In this document: positions 1-7,400 of the stretch, piece after piece
Layout: the number at the start of each line of letters is the position of its first letter
Numbering within the stretch: position 1 is the stretch's first letter
Source: Dehalococcoidia bacterium
GTDB lineage: Bacteria; Chloroflexota; Dehalococcoidia; GIF9; AB-539-J10
Direction of reading: 5' to 3'
DNA length: 14,021 nucleotides
NCBI GenBank assembly: GCA_004377135.1
Contig: SOHS01000054.1
Span: forward strand, 1-14,021
Notes under the pieces: generated by a model
Told to the model about the DNA's origin: nothing
Databases searched by the model: none
The model's input: the letters and a program-made list of their open reading frames with translations, nothing else
Program-made: the position numbers and the translations under genes

Positions 1-360
1 CAGCGTCAACAGCTGCTCGATTCGTTCTCCATCAATGACCTTTATTCGCTGTTTCTGGGCCAGCTGTTTCGCCTCTTGACTAAGTTCGGGGATGGCAATA
101 AGCATCCTGTCCAGGATGCCGCAGTCATAGGCTTTATTGGCAAAGCTGAAAATAATACCTGCTTCTGTCTCCCTATCACCACCAGCAGCAATGCTGACAG
201 CAACAGTGTAGCTAGTAAGACCATCGTCTCTTTGGCCCAGCATATCAAAGGTATGCTCAACCCCAGACTTGCCGAGAAGCTTGGCTCCCTCGGTTACTTC
301 ATACCCCTGCTGTTCCAGATACTTTCTAACGTGTGTCCTTAGCTCCGGACTAATTTCCAT
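1..360 (-). CDS. Restriction-endonuclease-fold (Mrr-like) domain protein, C-terminus cut by window edge
   Basis: An uninterrupted reading frame on the minus strand runs off the left edge, so only the first 120 residues are visible. The N-terminus begins MEISPELRTHVRKYLEQQGY and is followed by GKSGVEHTFDML, the pattern of PD-(D/E)XK endonuclease-like domains found in archaea and Chloroflexota (a small helical lead, then G-x-S-G-x-x-H-x-F-D). Later come a predicted strand (YTVAVSIAA) and IPELSQEAKQLAQKQRIKVI. The middle of the domain lacks an obvious E-x-K dyad, so catalytic activity is unproven. I chose the ATG at 360 because AAGGTG lies 6 nt upstream of it. An in-frame ATG at 381 would add seven residues but has no Shine-Dalgarno site. 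A good promoter lies at 497-524. The fold assignment comes from motif memory only; the missing part may carry other domains. Confidence 0.62.
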   Translation of the reverse strand, partial: MEISPELRTHVRKYLEQQGYEVTEGAKLLGKSGVEHTFDMLGQRDDGLTSYTVAVSIAAGGDRETEAGIIFSFANKAYDCGILDRMLIAIPELSQEAKQLAQKQRIKVIDGERIEQLLTL

Positions 361-496
361 TTGACGCACCTTCGTATCCATTTTCAACAATCCAGCAAAA
401 GTGTAATTCGCCAGTTGGCTAGAGTCAAGATTGTTAAACACATCCTAACCCGAGCTAACCAGGGACAATAATATACCTTTTCCAGAATACAAGTAA

Positions 497-524
497 AATT
501 TAGCATATCCTATTACTTTGTCAA
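497..524 (-). promoter_or_regulatory. Promoter for the endonuclease-fold gene
   Basis: On the minus strand TTGACA (524-519) is separated by 16 nt from TAAATT (502-497). A TG dinucleotide lies one base before the -10, giving an extended -10. It leaves a leader of about 130 nt before the ATG at 360. A run of seven G (plus strand 535-541) with AGAACTTTT before it sits just upstream of the -35. Confidence 0.55.
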
Positions 525-649
525 TAGAACTTTTGGGGGGGTCCCTGTTGAGCTCTCGTGGATTAGGAGGGGTTCTGTCAGTCGTTATTTTACATAGGGG
601 TGATACTTTCGCCTCCCCCACCGGTCTAAATACCCTCAGCTACATCAGC

Positions 650-695
650 CTGGCAATGACAGGAGGAGTTGCCTCACAATGACTTCTGTGTCAAT
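650..695 (-). repeat. Possible degenerate REP-like palindromic repeat
   Basis: On the minus strand the sequence reads AGTCATTGTGAGGCAACTCC and then GTCATTGCCAGG, with GGCAA/TTGCC arms. The first twelve bases match the repeat at 9813-9848 (AGTCATTGCGAG) except at one position. It lies just downstream of the response regulator stop. The family assignment rests on this short match only. Confidence 0.35.
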
Positions 696-733
696 GTTTT
701 TGCAAATCACAATAATTAACTACAAAGCGGCAT

Positions 734-1438
734 TTAAGTTTCATCAAAATCTTCTAATGCCTTCCGTGGTTTTGCTTCCGGTGAAATCCAGCCGCTGTGC
801 AGGGCAAGAGCAACAGCGTGGGCTCTATCATTAGCATTTAGCTTACGAAGGATGGCACTGACATGATTCTTGATTGTTTGCTCGCTGATTTCCAGGATAT
901 GGGCGATTTCTTTATTTGAGTTGCCCTCGGCAACGTAGGTTAGAATCTGCGTTTCCCTGTTGGTAAGGGGAGCGACTATGCCTTCCATAGTTTTCCCCAT
1001 ACCACGAAATTGGTTTAATACCTGCCTGGCAACCTTGGGCCTAGTCATCAGGCTTTCATTTATGGGGTATTCACCTTTGCGGGCTCGTCTTATAACGCTA
1101 GTTAGCTCGTCAACAGAGGCGCTCTTACTCAAGCAGGCTACGGCTGCAGTTTTAATAACTTCAAAAAGCTCTTCATCATTAGGGTCAGGGCTTAGCACAA
1201 CTACTTTGGTATTCGGGTAATATTGAGCAATTTTTCTACCAAGCTCAATCCCGCTGAGGCTGGCCAGGTCAGAGCCAAGTAGAACAACATCAGGGAGATT
1301 AGCTTCAATTAGTTCGAGTGGATTCTGAGTTGGGTCGCATTCTAATATCTCCAGGTCAGGTTGTTGGGACAGAGTCTGACGTACCCCGGCTCTGAAAAAT
1401 GCTTGTTCATCAATTATCATTACTTTGATTTTATTCAT
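734..1438 (-). CDS. NarL/FixJ-type response regulator with a degenerate receiver
   Basis: This 234-residue protein has a receiver domain (about 4-120) and a LuxR-type helix-turn-helix (about 155-218). The DNA-binding part is canonical: LTNRETQIL, then a GNSNKEIA scaffold helix and the SEQTIKNHVSAILRKL recognition helix. In the receiver the acidic pair (D10, E11), Ser83 and Lys105 are present. The normal phosphoacceptor position in the DVVLLD-type strand is Gly55 (DVVLLGSDLASLSG), and the GGC codon is unambiguous. Asp57, two residues on, could at most be a displaced acceptor. The protein is therefore probably controlled without phosphorylation, or by a ligand or partner. Start: AGGAGGTG (1443-1450 on the minus strand) lies 4 nt before the ATG. 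No histidine kinase gene is adjacent. Target genes are unknown; the duplicated c-di-GMP module downstream is a candidate. Confidence 0.9.
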   Translation of the reverse strand: MNKIKVMIIDEQAFFRAGVRQTLSQQPDLEILECDPTQNPLELIEANLPDVVLLGSDLASLSGIELGRKIAQYYPNTKVVVLSPDPNDEELFEVIKTAAVACLSKSASVDELTSVIRRARKGEYPINESLMTRPKVARQVLNQFRGMGKTMEGIVAPLTNRETQILTYVAEGNSNKEIAHILEISEQTIKNHVSAILRKLNANDRAHAVALALHSGWISPEAKPRKALEDFDET

Positions 1439-1521
1439 AAGCCACCTCCTGGTGAAGCTTTATATCTTCAATTCAAACACTCTCCTGGTTATGTAGATTT
1501 AGCTCCAGTGATTTATCGTAT

Positions 1522-1549
1522 CGTATAACGTAATCACCTTTGGTGTCAA
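1522..1549 (-). promoter_or_regulatory. Promoter for the response regulator
   Basis: On the minus strand a perfect TTGACA (1549-1544) is followed after 16 nt by TATACG (1527-1522); an alternative TACGAT lies two bases further on. The leader is about 80 nt. The promoter points away from the one at 1593, so the two regulators are expressed divergently from about 100 bp of shared DNA. Confidence 0.5.
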
Positions 1550-1592
1550 TAGTCCATATTATATCACCCCGCACTGACAAGTATTTGGGGGC

Positions 1593-1620
1593 TTGACAAG
1601 CGTCATTGAGGTAGTATAAT
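1593..1620 (+). promoter_or_regulatory. Consensus promoter for the winged-helix gene
   Basis: TTGACA (1593-1598) and TATAAT (1615-1620) are both perfect matches to the housekeeping consensus, with a 16-nt spacer. The sequence AGTATTTGGGGG (1580-1591) abuts the -35 and resembles motifs in front of the other TTGACA promoters of the window. The predicted transcript starts near 1627, about 30 nt before the ATG. Confidence 0.7.
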
Positions 1621-1658
1621 AGTAATAGGCTAAAGGTAATACATAGTGGGATGGAATA

Positions 1659-1943
1659 ATGAATCGGCGAAGGTCTAATATAGAGATAATAGCTGATATG
1701 CTCAGAGTTGGGGAAAACGGCGCTGGCAAGACGGAGATCATGTATAGCGCCAATATGAGCTATGCCCAAATACAGAAGTATCTTGGTTTCCTGTTGAGCC
1801 ACGGGTTCGTTAACAAAGTGAAGGTAGGAAATCCCTCAGTTACTTATCAGGTAACGGACAAAGGGGGAGAACTGCTCAAAAATATAAACTACATAATTGA
1901 AGTACTAGAGTTCCACAATGGCCATAATGGCAATGGAGCTTGA
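1659..1943 (+). CDS. Small winged helix-turn-helix protein (ArnR1-like/HTH_45 type)
   Basis: This 94-residue protein is almost entirely one winged-helix domain. The stretch GAGKTEIMYSANMSYAQIQ (residues 21-39), followed by KYLGFLLSHGFV, is the hallmark of the small archaeal-style winged-helix family (ArnR1-like), here with the recognition helix around 34-48. A beta wing follows at about 51-66 (VKVGNPSVTYQVTDKG), then a C-terminal helix (KNINYIIEVLEF) of the kind that usually dimerises. No other domain is present. The ribosome-binding site is weak (GGGA 7 nt before the ATG), but a fully consensus promoter lies 40 nt upstream. It is divergent from the response regulator and 105 nt upstream of another small DNA-binding protein, so the three may form a local regulatory set. 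Its target is unknown. Confidence 0.85.
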   Translation: MNRRRSNIEIIADMLRVGENGAGKTEIMYSANMSYAQIQKYLGFLLSHGFVNKVKVGNPSVTYQVTDKGGELLKNINYIIEVLEFHNGHNGNGA

Positions 1944-1968
1944 GGCTTTAATTTTGTGGAGTTATAGG

Positions 1969-1999
1969 GGGGTGCCTGGAAGTAGAGTAAGGTCACCCC
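1969..1999 (+). terminator. Weak hairpin between the two small regulators
   Basis: GGGGTG (1969-1974) pairs with CACCCC (1994-1999), and the following CC/GG pair extends the stem past one bulged T. The loop is about 14 nt. The sequence after it (TTATTTAAC) is only moderately T-rich, so it may be an attenuator or an mRNA structure rather than a full terminator. Confidence 0.35.
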
Positions 2000-2032
2000 T
2001 TATTTAACATAAAAATTTAAGGAGTGTTACGT

Positions 2033-2056
2033 ATGACAGGAGCGGTACATGTCTGA
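2033..2056 (+). CDS. Seven-codon upstream ORF overlapping the RHH gene start
   Basis: AAGGAG (2019-2024) is followed 8 nt later by ATG (2033), which opens the frame MTGAVHV with a TGA stop at 2054-2056. This stop overlaps the first codons of the next gene (ATG at 2049) in another frame. The uORF has a better Shine-Dalgarno than many genes here and could couple or limit translation of the ribbon-helix-helix protein. Nothing shows that the peptide itself has a role. Confidence 0.3.
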   Translation: MTGAVHV

Positions 2057-2375
2057 AAAAAGGATGCTAATAGTAGATGCTGAGCTGGTGAAAAAGGTGG
2101 ACGATAATCGTGGTGATATGGGTCAGTCTGAGTTCATCAATTTTCTTATTGAGACTCAGTTGACGGAAAAGGAAGAAAGTAAAAAGCAAGGCGGCGTAAC
2201 CCGAGAAGAATTTCACCAGTTTCAGGAAGGCACGAAAGAGCTATTGCGCAATTTCCTGGAATTCTTTATCAGCTATGGGTTGGAGTTAGGCAAGCAACCT
2301 GGCGACAACGAATTCGAGCAATTAGCTCAGAAACTGCAAAGCCTAGGCGGCTCGGTAAAAGTAAAAAGCGCCTAA
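2049..2375 (+). CDS. Ribbon-helix-helix-like small DNA-binding protein
   Basis: The N-terminal 36 residues of this 108-residue protein fit a MetJ/Arc/CopG ribbon-helix-helix fold: a short strand RMLIVD (5-10), helix AELVKKVDDN (11-20), a turn with Gly22 and Gly25, and a second helix QSEFINFLIETQL. After a charged linker comes an amphipathic helix (about 50-80, TREEFHQFQ then LLRNFLEFFISYGLEL) that may mediate oligomerisation, and a short tail. The start is supported by AGGAG 6 nt before the ATG (2038-2042). A short overlapping frame (2033-2056) precedes it. It lies 191 nt upstream of the first GH3 gene, whose leader carries a perfect 18-bp palindrome, so it is a natural candidate for an operator-binding regulator of that gene. 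This is inference from position. No toxin partner is visible. Confidence 0.75.
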   Translation: MSEKRMLIVDAELVKKVDDNRGDMGQSEFINFLIETQLTEKEESKKQGGVTREEFHQFQEGTKELLRNFLEFFISYGLELGKQPGDNEFEQLAQKLQSLGGSVKVKSA

Positions 2376-2411
2376 TTGCCTCGCATTCTCCCCGCGCGGC
2401 TACATTCTCCA

Positions 2412-2477
2412 CAGCTTCAAATAGAACTATCTTCTAGAATATAATCTCTTCCCAAGCTATTCTAGCCTTGTCATACT
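2412..2477 (+). promoter_or_regulatory. Conserved promoter block before GH3 copy 1
   Basis: This 66-bp block is nearly identical to 7719-7785, although most flanking intergenic DNA has diverged. It contains TTCAAA (2416-2421), an 18-nt spacer and TATAAT (2440-2445), so it probably holds the GH3 promoter. The palindrome TTCTAGAA (2432-2439) abuts the -10. The leader to the GH3 start is about 115 nt and carries two further inverted repeats. Confidence 0.55.
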
Positions 2478-2486
2478 GTTCTCACA

Positions 2487-2504
2487 ATAGTACAATTGTA
2501 CTAT
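2487..2504. promoter_or_regulatory. Perfect 18-bp palindrome, candidate operator
   Basis: ATAGTACAATTGTACTAT is its own reverse complement, and a third GTAC follows at 2505-2508. It sits about 35 nt downstream of the predicted transcription start of GH3 copy 1, a good place for a repressor. Its ATAGTAC half-site recurs in front of both c-di-GMP genes. The matching place upstream of GH3 copy 2 has lost it. Confidence 0.55.
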
Positions 2505-2525
2505 GTACTAAAGCGATTTTCCGTT

Positions 2526-2542
2526 TGTCATTTTGAATGACA
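2526..2542. promoter_or_regulatory. Inverted repeat just upstream of the GH3-1 ribosome-binding site
   Basis: TGTCATT (2526-2532) and AATGACA (2536-2542) are perfect inverted arms around TTG. The equivalent place before copy 2 (7813-7829) keeps the same layout, but two of the seven pairs are lost. In mRNA it is a short hairpin 12 nt before the Shine-Dalgarno GGAGGG; in DNA it could be an operator. Confidence 0.4.
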
Positions 2543-2566
2543 CGGAAGAAAGCTGGAGGGACAGTG

Positions 2567-4237
2567 ATGACAAGGCCAATTGACTTATTGCGACAAGGGA
2601 AGAAAGAGGAGCTCTGGCAGATGTGCTGCGGCTTCATAGATCTCAGTCTGGAACAATTTATGTCTGTCCAGAAGAGGTTGTTATTGGAGCAAATCAAGCT
2701 GCTGAAGAACTGCGAGCTGGGCAGGAAGATGATGCGTAGCGCCATGCCTGAGACAGTTGAAGAGTTTCGGGAACAGGTACCCTTAACCACCTATGGCGAT
2801 TATTTACCCGAGCTTGCGGAAAAGAGAGAGGATTTGTTGCCAACCAAGGTCGCTAAATGGGTACGCACTTCGGGCCACACTGGTGAGTATGACGTTAAAT
2901 GGATACCCGTTTCACAGGAATTCCTTGATGAATACGAGAAGGTAGCGACAGGTGTATTTCTTTTCACTTCGTGCGATGGGCGGGGTGATACTTCTAAGGC
3001 CAAGGAACATCTTAAGGTGCTATACACGGTCGGCCCTCCTGAATATGGAAGCGGCCTCGCTGTTCAGTTGACACAGAAAGCGATCAACTATGATTTGCTG
3101 CCCTCAAACAGCGACGAAATAACATCGTTTCGCGAATTAATACAGGCTGGGTTCAAGGAGGCCTTGTATAGTGGGCTGGACGGATTTGGTGGGTTATCTT
3201 CCGTCCTGGTGGCCGTGGGCGAGCAGCTCCAGCAGCAGTCGGGGAAGATAAAGATTATCTCTCTGTTGTCTCATCCTAATGCTCTGTTCCGTGTAGCTAA
3301 GGGACTGATCAAGAGCAAGCTGGCTCGGCGCTCTATGCTGCCCAAAGATTTGTGGTCTATCAAGTTTATTGGCGGCGGCGGTGCAGACTGTGCTATTTTC
3401 GGGAAGAGAGTCAAGGAACTCTGGGGGCGCTATCCGTTAGAGGCCTACGGCGGTTCAGAAGGGGGAATGTGCGCTACTCAAACCTGGGATTATGAGGGTA
3501 TGACTTTTGTCCCCAGTCTTAATTTCTTTGAGTTCATCCCTGAAAGGGAATGGTTTAAGTGGCAACTGGACCATTCTTATCAGCCGAAGACTGTTCTGCT
3601 TGACGAGGTGGAAGCTGGGAAGGTTTACGAGATAGTTATCACCAATTTTCATGGTGGTATTATGACCAGGTATCGGCCTGGTGATCTGATAAAGATAAGC
3701 TCAGTGCGAAACGAAAAACTCAACATCGATATTCCTCAAATGATATTCCATAGCCGAGCTGACGACCTCATCGATATCACGGGTTTCGGTCACCTGACGG
3801 AAAGGATAATCTGGGAGGCAATTGAAGGCGCGGGCATTCCTTATGCCGATTGGACAGCACGCAAAGAAGTAAAAGATGGCAAACCCATTCTGCATCTCTA
3901 CCTTGAACCTAAGAATGACTTCATTGCTAGCGAGCAAGCTGTAGCAACAGCAATATATGATGAGCTCATAAAACTGGACAGTGTGTATCACTATAATATC
4001 TACGGTGCTTACGGCGACCCCGAGACCGTGCTCGGTCTGAAACCCGTAGAAGTGAGCTTCCTTCCCCAGGGTGCCTTCATCCGTTATATCACCGAACGGC
4101 AGGCTGCAGGAGCTGCCCTGGGGCACTTGAAGCCATCGCACATAAACCCTTCGGAGACAGTTCTTTCCTTGCTTGGAGTTCCTAAGGTTGAGGTCGAGGC
4201 TGTGCCAACAACGGAAGCTGAACGCACGGCTGTTTGA
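2567..4237 (+). CDS. GH3-family acyl-acid amido synthetase-like enzyme, copy 1
   Basis: This 556-residue protein matches the GH3 (auxin-responsive promoter) family, a branch of adenylate-forming enzymes that activate a carboxylic acid with ATP and commonly join it to an amine or amino acid. Visible motifs in order are the phosphate-binding TSGHTGEYDVKWIP (about 101-114), the adenylate-binding YGGSEGG (294-300) and the ribose-contacting YRPGD (369-373). A smaller C-terminal domain lies at about 430-556. The acid and acceptor cannot be read from sequence. No signal peptide or membrane segment is visible, so it should be cytosolic. An in-frame ATG at 2537 would add ten residues. I chose 2567 because GGAGGG lies 6 nt upstream and copy 2 begins at the same residue (MTRPI). 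The c-di-GMP gene follows after 254 nt with its own promoter. Confidence 0.88.
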   Translation: MTRPIDLLRQGKKEELWQMCCGFIDLSLEQFMSVQKRLLLEQIKLLKNCELGRKMMRSAMPETVEEFREQVPLTTYGDYLPELAEKREDLLPTKVAKWVRTSGHTGEYDVKWIPVSQEFLDEYEKVATGVFLFTSCDGRGDTSKAKEHLKVLYTVGPPEYGSGLAVQLTQKAINYDLLPSNSDEITSFRELIQAGFKEALYSGLDGFGGLSSVLVAVGEQLQQQSGKIKIISLLSHPNALFRVAKGLIKSKLARRSMLPKDLWSIKFIGGGGADCAIFGKRVKELWGRYPLEAYGGSEGGMCATQTWDYEGMTFVPSLNFFEFIPEREWFKWQLDHSYQPKTVLLDEVEAGKVYEIVITNFHGGIMTRYRPGDLIKISSVRNEKLNIDIPQMIFHSRADDLIDITGFGHLTERIIWEAIEGAGIPYADWTARKEVKDGKPILHLYLEPKNDFIASEQAVATAIYDELIKLDSVYHYNIYGAYGDPETVLGLKPVEVSFLPQGAFIRYITERQAAGAALGHLKPSHINPSETVLSLLGVPKVEVEAVPTTEAERTAV

Positions 4238-4406
4238 AGACATCAGCACAGGTCAGGAAGTGTCGGCCCTTTTCCAAGGCAAAGTTTTTAACCGCGGCCT
4301 TTTAATTATCAGTTTGAGTCCTTCATAGATCTTACCTATTGCTCAGAATCACAAAGGCAAACCTCAAGGCTCGACTAGTGTCAAAGAGTCGTAGCCGGGA
4401 ACACAT

Positions 4407-4434
4407 AGTACTTTTGGGGGAGAACGATAGTCCT
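4407..4434 (+). promoter_or_regulatory. Paired AGTACT/AGTCCT sites 22 bp apart
   Basis: AGTACT (4407-4412) and AGTCCT (4429-4434), each preceded by AT, lie exactly 22 bp apart, about two helical turns. TTTTGGGGG lies between them, and the -35 box follows 2 bp after. The same layout is kept at 9705-9732, where both sites read AGTACT. This suggests a dimeric or cooperative activator next to the polymerase. Confidence 0.5.
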
Positions 4435-4436
4435 TC

Positions 4437-4465
4437 TTGACAGCTTACAGATTTATGCCAATAAT
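4437..4465 (+). promoter_or_regulatory. Promoter of c-di-GMP gene 1
   Basis: TTGACA (4437-4442), a 17-nt spacer and AATAAT (4460-4465) are conserved at 9735-9762. Transcription would start near 4472, leaving a leader of only about 20 nt that includes AGAGG (4479-4483), 8 nt before the GTG start. Confidence 0.6.
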
Positions 4466-4491
4466 AGATTTTTGTTATAGAGGTTGATATT

Positions 4492-7400
4492 GTGAACATC
4501 CATGTTTTGATTCCTTTGATTGCCACCATCGCGTATATCCCGTTATTGGTCATTGTACTGTCAAACCGCCCATGGCAACCGCGACAAAAGCTTTTCTTTC
4601 TTTTCCTGATTCCTGCCATACTTTGGAGCGCAACCGACATATTCTTCCGCAGCGGTCTCTTCATGCAGCACAAGCTTCTCCTGGTGGAGGTCGTCCTCTT
4701 TTTCGCTGTCTGGATGATTATTCAATACCGTTATTTCATGCAGTCTTTCTACAAATCAGATGTGGCCAGAAAGCCCTTTGCCCACATCATCCTGGTAGCG
4801 TTTATTGGCCTGGCGGCACTGGATTATATTCCGCGGGGTATTAATATTACTGCCGATAACATCTATGTTGACTATGGTCCTTGGGTTGTGGTAATTGCTG
4901 GCATTATTCTTGCCATCACCAGCAAGGAGATATACAACCTTATACGCAAGCTCAAGGTCTCAGACAACGTGGAGGAGCGTAACCAAATTATATATTTGTT
5001 TGTGGGGCTCGGCTGTTTGGCCATTTTTGGCTTGATTACTTTCCAGTCCTCTGCAAAGGGATATCCTATCGGCCATATTGGCAATTTCCTTAATGCCCTT
5101 ATCTTAACCTACGCTATCGTGGCTTACCGGCTACTGGATATCAGGGTTGTGTTCCGCCGGGCTATCGTTAGCTTAGTCCTCTACGGAAGTGGCATCGGCA
5201 TGGTGTCACTATTGTTCTGGCTCGCTTACCGATTCATAGGTTTTGAGCTTAGTACTGCCTCTTTTTTGATAACCATCGCCATGGGAATTCCAGCCGTCCT
5301 TCTCTTGGTTCATAAGTTAGGTGCTCCCTGGCGAAAGAAAATGGAAGAGGCATTTATCGGGGAAAGATACCATTATCGTAGGCAGTTATCCCAGTTTATC
5401 ACCACCGTACAAAATGTTTCCAACATGGAGCAATTTGGAAGCGATTTCGTATCCTTGCTTTCCCAGTCTATTAGTTGTCACAGAGCCTGTCTGCTATTGC
5501 CACAAGTCGAAGATGGCGATTTTGTTGCCCGATTTACCTACCCCCCTGTAGAAAATAATCCCATAAGTGCATTGAAACTAAGAGCAGATAATCCTATTGT
5601 GACCTGGCTAAAACGAGAGAGAGTCCTACTGCCAGAGAGGAATATCAATATCTATCCTGAATTCAAATCTATATGGCAGGAGGAAAGGGAGAAGATTCAA
5701 TTGGCGGCGGTACAGGTATTTGTTCCCCTGATACACATGGAGGAGCTAGTTGGTGTTCTGGCAATAAGTGAAAGGCGGGATGAGAAACCTTATACGGTTG
5801 AGGACTTTGACTTACTGAATTCAATCGGCGCCCAGGTGGCGGCGGGCATGGAAAAGGAATATATCTACGAGCAATTACGAGAGCAAGATAGCGAAATTGC
5901 CTTCATTAACCGTCTAGCTACAATTGTGACTTCCAGTGTGAATATTGAGACGATATTTGAAGGTTTCGTCCAGGAACTAAGAAACGTAGTGCACTTCGAC
6001 TGGATAACTATTGCTTTAGTTGATGAAAAGGAGCTTTATTTTCTGGCTCTATCGAGTACCATAAGTTCTCCCTGGCAGGCAGAACAGAGGATACCGCTCG
6101 AAGGGACAGCTACAGAGTTGGTATGCCGTGAGAGGAAAAGCTTATATGAAGCTGATCTGGCACAATACCGAAGGTTTTGGACCGGTGAGAATTACTTACA
6201 ACAAGGGATTCGCTCTGTCGTTTACCTGCCCCTGACTATCAAAGACGAGAGTATTGGCAGTTTGGTTGTAGCCAGTCGCCACCCCGACGCCTTCACTGCC
6301 AAGCAAATAAGACTCCTGGGGCAAGTGGCTTTGCAGATTGCCACCCCGATTGAGAATTCCCAACTTTATGCTCGGGCCGAACAAAGGGCTCGTATCGATG
6401 AGCTTACCGGGCTATTTAATCGGCGTCACTTTGAAGAACGGCTCAAAGAGGAGATTTCTCGGCATTCTCGTTATGGCAATGTATTCTCTATATTCCTACT
6501 TGACCTGGACAACTTCAAGACCTATAACGATATATATGGACACCCCTCTGGGGACATTCTTCTGACTCAAACAGGCAAGATTATCAGGAGCTCTGTCAGG
6601 GATGCTGACCAGGCCTTTCGCTACGGCGGCGATGAATTTATCGTTATTCTACCCCAGACAACCATGGACGATGCCTGGGTCGTGGCTGATCGAGTTCGGA
6701 GAGGTATTGCCGAAGAGATGGAGAAGAGGGAAATTGCTGTGACTTGTAGCGTTGGTTTGGCTAGCTATCCTTCAGATGGAGTGATATCCGGAGAACTTGT
6801 TACCGTGGCTGATACTGCTCTTTATTTTGCCAAGCGCACGGGAGGTAATCGAGTCTATCTTTCGTCCAAGATTCTGTCCGAGCCGCAGGACGACTCAGGG
6901 ATTTATGCCAGACGTAATGGTTTGAGTGCTATCTATGCCTTGGTCTCCACCGTGGAGGCTAAAGACCCCTATACCTATGGTCATTCCCGGAAGGTTAATA
7001 CTTATGCTGTAGCTTTGGCGGAGACAATTGGCCTATCGCCTGAAGAGGTATCCAGGGTGAGTACTGCTGCTCTGCTTCACGACATTGGCAAAATTGGCGT
7101 TCCCGATAAGGTGCTTAACAAAAAGGGAAAGCTTAACGAAGAAGATTGGAGGGCGATTAAGTCTCATCCTAGATTAGGGGCAACCATCGTAGGTAACGTA
7201 CCTAATCTAGTTCCCTGTGTAAATAGTATTTTGCATCACCACGAGAGGTGGGATGGTAGTGGCTATCCCGAAGGACTGAAAGGCGAAGAGATTTCCATAG
7301 AAGCTCGCATCCTTGCTATAGCTGATAGCTTTGAGGCAATGAGTTCTGCCCGTCCCTACCGTCCTGCCTTGTGCGGTGAGAAAGTGTTAAAAGAGCTGTG

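Larger units (their letters stand above)
361..733. other. Intergenic region without genes
   Basis: No coding frame is convincing here. The region holds the minus-strand promoter at 497-524, a G-run at 535-541, and a short palindromic segment at about 650-695. Read on the minus strand, that segment begins AGTCATTGTGAG and resembles the start of the repeat at 9813. There is no clear intrinsic terminator behind the response regulator; only weak GGTG/CACC pairing is visible around 600-622. Confidence 0.5.
4238..4491 (+). promoter_or_regulatory. Intergenic control region before c-di-GMP gene 1
   Basis: This spacer has no coding frame. In order it contains weak AAGGC/GCCTT pairing at about 4279-4303, a stable hairpin (GGCTCGACT with AGTCG-T-AGCC, 4368-4396), an AGTACT (4407-4412), a T4G5 tract, AGTCCT (4429-4434) and the promoter at 4437-4465. 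The hairpin lacks a T-run, so it is at best a partial terminator for the GH3 transcript. Confidence 0.5.

Noticed and set aside
650..700. Intrinsic terminator behind the response regulator.
   Set aside because: The inverted arms are short and no T-run follows on the minus strand. The sequence looks more like a decayed dispersed repeat.
1473..1802. 109-codon open frame on the minus strand across the winged-helix gene.
   Set aside because: It is antisense to a recognisable winged-helix gene and its promoter, has no family features, and its protein is an unnatural mix of hydrophobic and tyrosine-rich stretches.
2049..2375. Antitoxin of a toxin-antitoxin pair, because it is a small ribbon-helix-helix protein.
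   Set aside because: No toxin-sized gene lies next to it in the same direction; the next gene is a 556-residue enzyme with its own promoter.
2537..2566. Start of GH3 copy 1 at 2537, giving ten extra residues.
   Set aside because: No Shine-Dalgarno before 2537, while GGAGGG lies 6 nt before 2567. Copy 2 starts at the residue matching 2567, and 2537 falls inside an inverted repeat.
3701..4249. 182-codon minus-strand frame inside GH3 copy 1.
   Set aside because: It lies fully opposite conserved GH3 coding sequence, has no ribosome-binding site or recognisable domain, and is a codon shadow.
4341..4400. Possible c-di-GMP-I (GEMM) riboswitch before c-di-GMP gene 1, because of GGCAAACC followed by CAAAG and GCCGGG segments.
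   Set aside because: It lies upstream of the TTGACA promoter rather than in the leader, the middle stem fits a simple hairpin (4368-4396), and copy 2 has GGCGAACC with a different stem. The tetraloop and receptor of the GEMM fold are not convincing. A covariance-model search would settle it.
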